Shown: positions 32,330 to 42,060 of the stretch, piece after piece
Layout of the letters: the number at the start of each line of letters is the position of its first letter
Numbering within the stretch: the first letter of the stretch is position 1
Assembly: GCA_001247695.2 (NCBI GenBank)
Contig: LGRX02035104.1
Coordinates: forward strand, 1 to 64,000
Reading direction: 5' to 3'
DNA: 64,000 bases
Origin: Cymbomonas tetramitiformis
Taxonomy: Eukaryota > Chlorophyta > Pyramimonadophyceae > Pyramimonadales > Pyramimonadaceae
Made by a program: the position numbers and the translations under genes
The notes under the pieces: model-generated
What the model was told of the DNA's origin: nothing
The model's input: only the letters and a program-made list of their open reading frames with translations
Databases searched by the model: none

Positions 32330-34400
32330 TATATATGTGTAGGTGTGTGTGTGTGTTATCAACTCAGAAAAGCATCGTATGCATGATGTATCACGGTGCA
32401 TCCCGTGATATCGATTTCATGGTGTAGCTCACAACGACTTCCGCAGTTTCGCATGATACGAAAGACCCTACGGATTTTCGGTTCCGGTCGAGATGGGCTG
32501 ATGCGGAGCATTCTAAATGATAGACATATGTATTATGAGCTCAGGAAGCCATCATTTGCATGATGCATCGCGGTGCATCCCGAGATATCAATTTTATGGT
32601 GTAGCTCACAATGGCTTCTGCAGTTTCGCGTGATATGAAATACCCTACACATTTTCGGTTCCGGTCGAGATGGGCTAGTGCTGAGCATTCCAAATGATAG
32701 ACTTATGTGTTATGAGCTCAGGAAGCCATCATATGCACGATGCATCACGGTGCATCCCGAGATATCGATTTAATAGTGTAGCTCACAATGGCTTCCGCAG
32801 TTTCGCGTGATATGAAATACCCTACATATTTTCGGTTCCGGTCGAGATGGGCTGATGCTGAGCATTCCAAATGATACATATGTGTTATGAGCTCAGGAAG
32901 CCATCATATGCACGATGCATCGCGGTGCATTCCGAGATATCGATTTTATAGTGTAGCTCACAATGGCTTCCGCAGCGTGATATGAAATACCCTACATATT
33001 TTCGGTTCCGGTCGAGATGGGCTGATGCTGAGCATTCCAAATGATAGACTTATGTGTTATGAGCTCAGGAAGCCATCATATGCACGATGCATCGCGGTGC
33101 ATCCCGAGATATCGATTTTATAGTGTAGCTCACAATGGCTTCCGCAGTTTCGCGTGATATGAAATACCCTACATATTTTCGGTTCCGGTCGAGATGGGCT
33201 GATGCTGAGCATTCCAAATGATAGACTTATGTGTTATGAGCATAGGAAGCCATCATATGCACGATGCATCACGGTGCATCCCGAGATATTGAATTTTATA
33301 GTGTAGCTCACAATGGCTTCCGCGTGATATTAAATACCCTACATATTTTCGGTTCCGGTCGAGATGGGCTGATGCTGAGCATTTTAAATGACAGATATAT
33401 GTGTTATGAGCTCAGGAAGCCATCCTATTCATGATGCATCGCGGTGCATCCCGTGATATCGATTTCATGGTGTAGCTCACAATGGCTTCCGCGTGATATG
33501 AAATACCCTACACATTTTCGGTTCCGGTCGAGATGGGCTGATGCGGAGCATTCTAAATGATAGACATATGTATTATGAGCTTAGGAAGCCATCATTTGCA
33601 TAATGCATCGCAGTGCATCAATAAATATCGATTTTATGGTGAAACCCACAATGCCTTCCGCAGTTTCGCGTAATCGGGGAAATACCCTACATATTTTCGG
33701 TTCCGGTCGAGATGACCTGATGCGGAGCATCCTAAATGATAGATATATGTGTTATGAGCTCAGGAAGCCATCATATGCATGATGCATCGCGGTGCATCCC
33801 GAGATATCGATTTTATGGTGTAGCTCACAATGGCTTCCGCAGTTTCGCGTGATATGAAATACCCTACATATTTTCGGTTCCGGTCGAGATGGGCTGATGC
33901 TGAGCATTCCAAATGATAGATATATGTGCTATGAGCTCAGGAAGCCATCATATGCCTGATGGATGGTCGTGTATCAATAGATATCGATTTTATAAAGAAA
34001 CTCGCATTGGCTTCCGCAGTTTCGCGTGATATGAAATACCCTACATATTTTCGGTTCCGGTCGAGATGGGCTGATGCTGAGCATTCCAAATGATAGATAT
34101 ATGTGCTATGAGCTCAGGAAGCCATCATATGCATGATGCATCGCGGTGCATCCATAGATAGCGATTTTATAATGCAGCTCACAATGGCTTCCGCGTGATA
34201 TGAAATACCCTACATATTTTCGGTTCCGGTCGAGATGGAGCATTTTAAATGATAGATATATGTGTTATGAGCTCAGGGAGCCATCATATGCCTGATGGAT
34301 GGTCGTGCATCCCGAGATATCGATTTTATAGTGAAACCCAAACTGCCTTCCGCAGTTTTCGCGTAATATGAAATACACTACGCATCAGTTCAGGATATGC
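32330..34400. repeat. ~177-bp satellite, 11 monomers
   Basis: The marker CGGTTCCGGTCGAGATG occurs at 32,479, 32,656, 32,833, 33,003, 33,180, 33,350, 33,519, 33,698, 33,875, 34,052 and 34,221, giving spacings of 169-179 bp (most often 177). Each monomer also has GAGCTCAGGAAGCCATC, GATGCATCGCGGTGCATC (an inverted repeat) and GTAGCTCACAATGGCTTCCG. Edge monomers are more diverged, as in an ageing array. Confidence 0.95.
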
Positions 34401-34576
34401 TGATGCTGAGGGTTCAGAATTATAAATACATTTGACGTAATATCTATGATAACAATATTGCGATATTATCATGTGCATGAAAACAGATTTCATTTGTTTT
34501 GACTCATCATACACCGAGGGGAAGATGGGTCGGCCGACCATATCACTTAAATGGTTAGGGTGCGGCCCGAGCATAT

Positions 34577-34677
34577 GTTCTCACCTGCCTATCAGGTGAG
34601 AACACGTGCTTGGGCGTATGGGGCTGTCAGGTTTTGAACCTGAGCTGACTGGGTATTGCCAACCAGATTTCAACCCC
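34577..34677 (-). ncRNA. tRNA-like sequence with adjacent hairpin, cassette 1
   Basis: On the minus strand the acceptor-like arms GGGGTTG (34,677-34,671) and CAGCCCC (34,626-34,620) pair over 7 bp. A perfect T-arm (TCAGG-loop TTCAAAA-CCTGA) lies just before the 3' arm. Only 27 nt separate the 5' arm from the T-arm, too short for normal D and anticodon arms, so this is a truncated or armless tRNA-like unit. Next to its 3' end is a hairpin (34,577-34,603) with an 11-bp perfect stem, extendable to about 23 bp with three imperfect pairs. Confidence 0.5.
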
Positions 34678-34913
34678 TCTTAAAATCTCGGCGTTCCAGC
34701 GCTGAGGCACAAGTCGTGCAAGCTCCGATCGTGGTGTGCTGTGTCACACGGGACTCAAACGGGATCTCAAGCCCGGCAGCTTGTGCTGCAGGCACGGGTC
34801 GCGCGGTGCAGTGCCCACTCTTTGCGAAACACCGTTCATATAAAGGAATAAACGGCACATCATACAATGCTATATGTGGGGCAAGTGCTTGGCCTTAATA
34901 CTTTTAAGGCGAG

Positions 34914-35017
34914 GCTCGGGTACATGACTTCGTGCCCGAGAGCGTGTACCCGAGCGCCGGGGCTGTCAGGTTTTTAACCTGAACTGACCGTGTTCTCATC
35001 GGTCGGACTGCAGCCCC
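34914..35017 (-). ncRNA. tRNA-like sequence with adjacent hairpin, cassette 2
   Basis: The minus strand 35,017-34,959 has GGGGCTG pairing with CAGCCCC, a T-arm-like TCAGG-TTAAAAA-CCTGA, and a GACCG...CGGTC stem in the middle. The hairpin beside it pairs CTCGGGTACA with TGTACCCGAG across about 20 nt. The layout equals cassette 1 but the stem sequence is different. Confidence 0.45.
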
Positions 35018-35172
35018 TCTTATGATTGTAAGCACACCTGATATGTTCATGTTACAGGTACACAGATGCTGTGCCGTGCCGCGTTAGGAGGGATCCCATA
35101 AAAGGTTGCTCGAGTGGAACACCAGGCAGCGTTATTCGTGCCCGGGGAATATTGAATGCTTTCTATCGAGAT

Positions 35173-35463
35173 CAGGGAAGATATCTTACCCCGATTGGCC
35201 GGCCCCGGGCCGAACTGAGTCGCCAAAATGAGGCCCGGGCCGAAGAGGGACCGAAAGAGAAATTGCTTTGGGGCCGAACCAATTTGGCGCAAATTTCTAA
35301 AAATTTGATGAAAATTTTGCGATTTTTGCATTTTCCCATACTTAAGATTAAAATTTTCGCGCCTGCGGCGGGCATTTTGTAGTTCGGACCGGGCGGGCCG
35401 AAGACGGGCCGAAAGAATTTTTGATTTGGGGCCGTACCAGCTCAACGGAAGATATCTTCCCTG
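35173..35463. mobile_element. hAT MITE, 291 bp
   Basis: Ends CAGGGAAGATATCTTAC and AAGATATCTTCCCTG, flanked by the perfect 8-bp target duplication ATCGAGAT (35,165-35,172 and 35,464-35,471). Its ends match the 1,758-bp element at 17,011. It sits directly beside the hairpin of tRNA-like cassette 3. Confidence 0.94.
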
Positions 35464-35470
35464 ATCGAGA

Positions 35471-35584
35471 TTCGAGTACATGTTCTCAGTTTGCAAACCG
35501 AGAACATGTACTCGAACTTGGGGCTGTCGGGATTTGAACCTGGGACACTGCAGCCACTACAGCCTATACCGACTACACAACCAG
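35471..35584 (-). ncRNA. tRNA-like sequence with adjacent hairpin, cassette 3
   Basis: The minus strand 35,584-35,520 contains box-A-like GTAGTCGG and box-B-like GGTTCAAATCC and ends CAGCCCC. The acceptor pairing is partial (5 of 7). Beside its 3' end is a hairpin with a perfect 17-bp stem (35,471-35,487 with 35,500-35,516) and a loop holding GTTTGCAAAC. Confidence 0.45.
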
Positions 35585-35592
35585 GGGTGCAA

Positions 35593-35661
35593 GTGATATC
35601 TCAGACTCGAACTGAGACCTCCGGACTGAGTGTCCAGCGCTCTGAATTGAGCTAATATCAC
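35593..35661 (-). tRNA. tRNA-like gene A (anticodon loop CACTCAG), probably degenerate
   Basis: A full cloverleaf can be drawn: acceptor GTGATAT/ATATCAC (7 bp), D-stem GCTC/GAGC, anticodon stem CTGGA/TCCGG, T-arm CTCAG-TTCGAGT-CTGAG. The anticodon by position would be CUC (Glu), but base 33 is A instead of the near-universal U, and the D-loop (AATTCA) lacks the GG pair. It may be a pseudogene, a tRNA-derived repeat or an unusual tRNA. Confidence 0.55.
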
Positions 35662-35797
35662 AAAAAAGGATGCGTCTATGATCCGCAACGGAAACGCCTG
35701 CGCTCACGAACCCAGCTGGGATGCAGCAGAGCACCCTTGCAAGACAGGCGAGAGAAAGCCCTAAGCTAGAAGATAGGCGTACTCGTAAAGCGTGGAA

Positions 35798-35864
35798 GTA
35801 ATATCTCAGAGTCACACTAAGACCTCCGAATGTAAAAACCGGCGCTCTTTTGAGCTAGTATCAC
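35798..35864 (-). tRNA. tRNA-like gene B (anticodon loop TTTTACA), degenerate
   Basis: A relative of A, 205 bp away. D-stem GCTC/GAGC with a 4-nt loop, anticodon loop TTTTACA (positional anticodon UUA, which would read a UAA stop codon), T-arm CTTAG-TGTGACT-CTGAG with a damaged TTCGA loop. The acceptor stem has mismatches. Most likely a decayed copy. Confidence 0.45.
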
Positions 35865-36004
35865 CGAAAAGATGGCTTCCGAAGAAGGACCTGCAGCGGA
35901 CTCGAAAGCAGTCACTGACGCTCAAAGGTACTGCAGAAAGTGCTTACGGCTCCGCGAACGTACCTGCCAGCGATATTTCCTGAACGGCCTCACCGTGGAA
36001 GTGG

Positions 36005-36073
36005 GTGACAACTCAGAATCGAACTGAGACCTCTGGAAAAGGTTTCCAGCGCTCTTTCTTGAGCTAATGTCAC
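36005..36073 (-). tRNA. tRNA-like gene C (anticodon loop AACCTTT), probably degenerate
   Basis: Third relative, 207 bp from B. Acceptor GTGACAT/TTGTCAC (one mismatch), D-stem GCTC/GAGC, a perfect 5-bp anticodon stem CTGGA/TCCAG with loop AACCTTT (A at position 33), T-arm CTCAG-TTCGATT-CTGAG. The T-arm and D-stem are conserved with A, the anticodon loops are not. Confidence 0.5.
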
Positions 36074-36360
36074 AACAATGTGCCGTTCTCCCTGAAAATG
36101 GTGCACAGCAAGACGGGCGTGCCGTACGTTTGTGAGAAAATCCTGATTGGGGCACCTCGTTGTGGACTGCAGCTGAGAAAAATAAGCGCTTCGCAGACAT
36201 CCCTACACAAACCCGGCAAATAGCCCAGTGATACTGTGTGCGCTTGTTACGGATGCTCGACTCCCCGCAAAACTCTCGCGCGATAGAACACAATAAGCAA
36301 CGTCAATACGAAGGCTGCTAAAACTTTCACAGGAGCAGCCTCACAAAAATGTAACGGGCG

Positions 36361-36600
36361 TTGGCTGGAAAGCATTCACCCAGATGCATGAGAGTGCTGC
36401 AACAAAATATTGGTGCATCCATCCTGGTGAATGAGTGGCCGGTGCGGCACGGCAGTGTTGGTGCATTCACCCTGTGTTATGAATGGCCAGTGTTGCAACT
36501 CATTGTTGCTGCATTCACCCAGATGCATGAGTGTGCTACAGCAAAATACGGGTGCATTCATCCTGATGCATCTGTTGCCAATGCTACAACTGCGGTGCGG
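36361..36600. repeat. ~60-bp repeat
   Basis: About four diverged copies of GCATTCACCCAGATGCATGAG plus TGCAACAAAATA-like sequence. ORFs across it are repeat-derived. Confidence 0.75.
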
Positions 36601-36789
36601 AATCAATAGAACAATCATCTGGAAAAGTGACACGAGTAACTATGTCGATAATTTTCACGATGTGGACACAATCGGAAATTAACCGCAAGTGATTTGCACG
36701 TGCAGAACATTTACGGGGAATATCGTGGTTACAAAATTAACAGGGGTAATACCCAATTGGAAAGTTTCCACGGAAGTTGCCAAATCGGA

Positions 36790-37193
36790 TAGATATCGCA
36801 AGTGGTTTTCACAATCGGTAAAGTTACGGGGAAGTTGCACAATCGGAAAAGTTATACTAAATTATGTAAGGGAAAATACTTATTCAGGAATAGAAATTCC
36901 TCGTTTTCGGGAATAAGTCCTTACAGTAGAGCTAATGGCTATTCGCGGAATAGACTTTCGACATGTGACATTCCCAGAAAGCTCGATGCTCGATTACCGT
37001 TGAATTTTTTCGATTACTTGATTTCGATGCGGCGATTTCTGGCGAAGTCCTAGACACCCGTGTGACATCATGAGTCGCAAACGCTGAATGTCTCAGTGAA
37101 CAGAGCCGTTCGTAAGTTATTAAGTATGGAAAAATAGGTAATCGCTTGCCCGCCCCAACTTTGTTGCGCTACTGCAGGCACACACCCTTGTGA
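36790..37193. repeat. Left inverted arm of the short Dualen-like copy
   Basis: Reverse-complementary at roughly 85-90% to 40,415-40,830 (right arm); shared landmarks include CCTCGTTTTCGGGAATAAGTC, GGCGATTTCTGGCGAAGTCC and TTGTTGCGCTACTGCAGGC. The inner ~120 bp (from GAGTCGCAAACGCT, 37,072) also matches the 5' end of the long copy at 47,594. Confidence 0.88.
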
Positions 37194-37271
37194 AAAAGAA
37201 AAAGAAAAAGAGACACCCTTGGACGGGGTGTGGGGCTTTGTGAGTCCCCTTGACTCTTTCTTCTTTGTCCC

Positions 37272-39998
37272 TTAGTCTGGTTCCTTGTCTACTTTTGTTC
37301 TATATAGTCTGTTTAGGCTTACTGCATATCCTGTCGCTAGGTCGTGTATTTTCCTGAGTAGGTGTAGAGCTTCTTGTTTATCGAATCCTAAATGTTTGGT
37401 CAGTATTTTCTCCGTGTGTTCGTATATCGTTCCCGTGTTGCCGAATACCATCACGTGTAGCGTTACCTTGTAGCCATATAATTCCAGTAGCTTTACCAGC
37501 GGTGTGTATTTTGTGTACTTCGTCTTTAGTGCTTCCTCCCAACTCATTTCGTCTGTGTATGTTACCTCTATCAGGTGTATGTGGCCCGCTTCCGTCATTG
37601 CCTTTTGGTGTGTGTACCCAGGCTGCTCATTCCCCTTTTCAGTTCCCTCAAGCATTACTATGTCCACGTAGTGTGGTATGGTGTCCTTTCCGTGCTCTGG
37701 TGCCGGTGTGTTTCGTCCGTCCAGTCTGCATTGCCCCCTCGTGAGGAGGAAGTCTTCTATTGGCCTTCCGTTGTTCATTCCTTTCCCTTTTTTCCCCGCA
37801 TGGGTTCTTATTACGCATCCTCCTTTCCTGCCTTTGCTAATTGCTTTTGCTATCATTTTGGTGGTCTCATCCGACCTGCTTATTACCATGTTCTTTATCT
37901 CCCTCTCTGTGCATCCTCCCAGCACATGGGCTGTGCGTATGAATCCTCCCGCGTTTACTTGTCTGGGCATCCCGCAGCATTTGCATTTTTGCGGCCTTCT
38001 CCCTCCTTGCTGCTTTTTGTATGGTCCTGCTGGTAGTTTGTTCGCCCGGCATCTTAGCAGGACTGTCACGTCATGCTCGTTTAGGTATTCTGTTCCCTTC
38101 TTCCAGTATGCATTGGAGAGCTTATGCATGGCTTTATCACCTTTCAGGTGCTGCATGTATTTTTCTGGCTTTTCTCGTGTTGCTGTCAGTATTTTTTCCA
38201 TCGAGGCCCTCCTCCATTCCTTCACTTGGTGTACTTCCTTTTGCGCTGCTTCCTGGTCCTGTACCATTTCCTGGAGTGCTCTCCATTCTTCCTGTGCTTC
38301 CTCCTGTTGTTGGGCCATTTCTCTGAGCTCGGCTGCGGTGTCCTGCTGTGTTGTCATGTCCATATTCTGTGTTTCCGGTAGCTTCAGTTTCTGAGTTGAC
38401 CCTTGTGCAGTTTCTCCTTGGGCTTCCCTCGGCCCTTCAGCTTCCCGTAGGGCTGGTTGGTCGAATTCTGCCTGGCTTTGGGTTCTTCTTCGTTTTTGTC
38501 TTTCTCCCTGTTCTAATGCCTCCTCTTTCTGTATTGTTCTTGTCTTCCATGCCTCTTCCTTATTCAATTCTACCTCCCGTGTGCTCTCTCGCCCTTGCCC
38601 CCTCTTTTGTTTAGCTTGTTGTGCTGTTTGTACTTGCTGCTCCTGTATTAATGCCTCCTCCTCTTGTCGTTCCATCCTCTGCAGTTCCAATTCCTCTTCC
38701 TGCTCCTGTTGCCATTCTGGTTCGTCGGGCCAGGTGTCTGCCCAGGCTGTTTCTATTTCAGTAGGCTCCCGGTTTTTTTGTGCGTATTCTGCCTCCGTCC
38801 TCTCAATGCGTTGTCTTTTGGTCTCCCATTCTTCTGGCCCGGTTTCTAGTTTCCTTTTTAGTCTTTGTATTATGTTTGTTTTTCCCGTCATTTTTGCCTC
38901 CCTCACCTTTTTTGTTACGTGGTTGAGTATTGCTTGGTGTCCTTCCAGTTGTCTACCTGTGGTCTCGCATATTGCCAGTAGCATCACTGTATCCGTGTTG
39001 TCGTGGTTAAGGCCGTATTCCCCTTCTTCACAGGCCCTTTTTGCCACCTCGTCCGCCATTTCATTCCCATGTATTCCCACATGCGCTTTGACCTTATATA
39101 GGGCCACTTTTGTTCCTTCCTTATTTAGCATTTGTATTTGTTTCATTATTTTCCACAGTATGTCCCTGTGTACATGCCTTTCCAGCGTGTGCGGCCTTCT
39201 TTTCATGTTTTGTATTTGGTAGAGGGAGGTTAGACTATCCGTGCATATGCTGACTTTTTCTTCTCCCGAGTTTGAGTCTAGTGTCAGTGCCATATATATG
39301 GCAGTGAGCTCCGCCCTGTTAACAGTTTGGCAGCGTCCGACCCATCTTTGCATGTGGTTCATTGCCCGTTCCCCTCTTGGGTCCCAGACTCCTGCCGCCG
39401 TTACTTCCTCGACTTCCCCGTTTTCCTTTTTGACTTTTCTTTGGCTTCCATCTGTGTAGACCATATTGTTTCTGTTATGCTTCCTGTGGGGCTCTGGGTA
39501 TCCTTTTCCTTGGTTGTCCCACCTGCTTTCTGGTGGTGGTTCTGCTTTCTCCATTTCACCCCTTTCCCACTGCAGCCATTGGTCCCCGTTTATGTCCTCT
39601 TCCGTTGTGTCTGGGCCCGTAAATTGTAGTGCCCATCTTCTTAGGGCGTCTCTGTTTATTTCCTCCCTACTCCATGTGGTGTTAGCTCTTAGTACGTCCA
39701 TAGTTGTTGGCCTCGGCCCCCTGTCCCCTCCTCTGTGCTCCCCTTCTTTTTTCCTGTCTTCCATCCACCGGTCAATTATCTCCTCTGTGTGGTTTTCCAG
39801 GTGGCCGCCTGGCAGTGCTTGCATGACCGGTAGTTCATGGTTCATCCATGGCGCGGAGTCTATGACGCAATCCTTCTCCCATTCTGTAATTGACCTAGGT
39901 CGCCTGTCCGCATCCTTGAGGGTAAGAGGCCTGTGCATGTAGCATGCTCTGCCTATCGTCCTGACTTTGCTTTGCGGGCACTTGAGAAGGGCCTTGCT
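37272..39998 (-). mobile_element. Dualen-like retroelement, internally deleted copy (RNase H to RLE)
   Basis: An intact 888-codon ORF (ATG 39,938 to stop 37,272) collinear with 61,660-64,000 of the long copy. It encodes RNase H (YTDGS, NRAELTA, CTDSL, KAHVGIHGNE), a Gln/Glu-rich coiled coil, a zinc motif CKCCGM...H...C and a C-terminal segment with HYVDIVMLEG, HIHLIEVTY and KYTKYTPLVKLLELYGYKV. That segment resembles the PD-(D/E)xK restriction-like endonuclease of RLE-type LINEs. Homology to the long copy starts at 39,998 (equivalent to 61,600). Upstream is leader sequence like 47.6-48.2 kb, so about 13.5 kb encoding ORF1, protease, APE, RT and most of the MTase is missing. The intact frame suggests recent loss or selection. 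Confidence 0.88.
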
Positions 39999-40830
39999 GA
40001 GTTTCGTGCGCTAGAACGCACGGAAAGGCCCTGACTGTTTGGTATTTTTGGGTGTGGGTACATTAAAACCCAAACCCAAAAAGCTCAATGCTAAGATGCG
40101 CTTGTTTCGAGTATACTTAATGAAAGTGCTTGCGCATAAGAGGGTGAACTGATATTACTATCGATAATATCAGTGTCAAGTTTTGTGCGCTGAAACGCAA
40201 GAAAACCCCTCGACTGCCAAGCTTTCATCCCATGGGGGTCGACCACATTTAAACCGCATCAACTTAGCTTGCAGTCGCGACTGCAAACGAAGCTGATGCG
40301 GTTGCGGATGGGGTCGTTCAAGAGCTCAAAAGAAAGGTATTTTCCTTGTAAATAAATATATACTCGTTACGAATGTTGAAAAAAATTGTACTTCATGTAA
40401 TGTGATCAAAATCACAAGGGTGTGTGCCTGCAGTAGCGCAACAAAGTTGGGGCGGGCAAGCGATCACCTATTTTTCCATACTTAATAACTTACGAACGGC
40501 TCTGTTCACTGAGACATTCAGCGTTTGCGACTCATGATGTCACACGTTGAACACGCGAGTTAGGACTTCGCCAGAAATCGCCGCATCAAAATCAAGTAAT
40601 CGAAAAAATTCAAGTAATCGAGCATCGAGCTTTCCGGGAATGTCACATGTCGAAAATCTATTCCCCGAATAGCCATTATGGACTTATTCCCGAAAACGAG
40701 GAAATTCTATTCCTCCCGAAATACAATTCCGTTATGTAATCGGTAAAGTTACACGGATGTTTCCAAATCGGGTAAATATTGCAAGTGGTTTACACAATCG
40801 GTAAAGTTACAGGGAGGTTGCACAATCAGA
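39999..40830. mobile_element. Leader and right inverted arm of the short Dualen-like copy
   Basis: Read on the minus strand this precedes the ORF and matches the leader of the long copy (47,594-48,250), including GCGTTCTAGCGC, AAACCCAAACCCAAA and a 52-bp palindrome. The part from 40,415 outward is the inverse of the left arm. Confidence 0.82.
40252..40303. repeat. 52-bp near-perfect palindrome (copy 1)
   Basis: Arms AACCGCATCAACTTAGC and GCTGATGCGGTT around the core TGCAGTCGCGACTGCA. Present again at 47,859-47,910 in the long copy. Confidence 0.92.
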
Positions 40831-41285
40831 GAAGTTACACTAAGTTATGTAATCGGTAAAGTTACACAGAAGTTACCAAATCGGGTAAAGATCGCAAGTG
40901 ATGTTCACAATCGGTAAAGTTACAATGAAGTTCTACACTGGAAAACTACTACACAAGAACCACCAAAGTTTCACAACGTTGGCAATTACACTTAAGGTAC
41001 AAATTGTGTATACAAGTCTCTATTGTTTCCTTTTAAAATTGCTTGAAGCCTCAACTCGAATGACACTACACTGTTGTACTATATACCATATTCAGTTCAG
41101 GGCACGTGTCATGCGTGAGAGCTAGCACAACTAGTATGTATGTCGTCGGTAGCCATCGTGTTGATATAGGTCTCTAGGGACTCGTCGCAAAAGTGCACCA
41201 TCGCGTCCGTGCAAGGACCATCGGAAGTCAAGGGCTATTCTATTGTAGTACACAATAACTTGAACTTCTCCTGAAGGACAAAAAC

Positions 41286-41310
<25 letters not shown>
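41286..41310. repeat. (CA)n microsatellite
   Basis: About 12 uninterrupted CA dinucleotides. Confidence 0.97.
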
Positions 41311-41317
<7 letters not shown>

Positions 41318-41507
41318 TACTAATGACTAATTCTTCCGTACTTTGTTAGTCATAAATTCACTCGAGCAAAATGTTGGCATAAGTTTAGCCTAGGCACGCT
41401 GGTGAGTGGGTGAGCGTGCTCGAGGCGCACGCTAGTGGGTGGGTGAACCACAATTCTTTTAGAGTGTTATAGGACGTTAAATTTCAAAAATATTACCTTG
41501 TAAATCA

Positions 41508-42060
41508 TTGGGGGGGGGCTTTGGGCCTTTGAGCCTGAGAGAGGGGGCGCTGTGGCCTCGGGGGCGCGCTGTGGCCTCGGGGGCGCGGCGGCCTCGGGGG
41601 CGCGTCGTGGCCTCGGGGGCGCGCTGTGGCCTCGGGGGCGCGCTGTGGCCTCGGGGGCGCGTTGTGGCCTCGGGGGCGCGTTGTGGCCTCGGCGGCGCTG
41701 GCCTCGGGGGCCTTGGCCTCGAGAACATTGCCCTCGGGGGCACTGGCCTTGGGGGCCTTGGCCTCGGGGGCCTCGGCCTTGGGGGCCTTGGGGGCCTTGG
41801 CCTTGGGGGCCTTGGCTTTTGGGGACGTGGTCTTGGGGGCTTGGCCTTGGGGGCGTGGGCCTTGGGGGCGTTGGCCTCGGGGCCCTTGGCCTTGGGGGCG
41901 GTAGCATGTGGGGCGTTGGCTTGAGGGGCGTTGGCACGGGGCGTTGTCGTGGGGGCGGCCGGGGGGCCGGCCTCGGGGGCAGCCTTGGCCTTGGGCGCAG
42001 TGGTCGGGGGGCGGCCGGGGGGCCGGCGGGGGGGCGTTGGCCGGGGGGGCTGGATGAGAT
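41508..42060. repeat. G-rich minisatellite
   Basis: Built on TGGCCTCGGGGGCGCG and GGCCTTGGGGGCC units of 12-19 bp. The plus strand has runs of four or more G at short intervals, so G-quadruplex formation is plausible. Long ORFs on both strands (LGGLGLGG, GPQGQGPQG) are repeat products. Confidence 0.9.
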
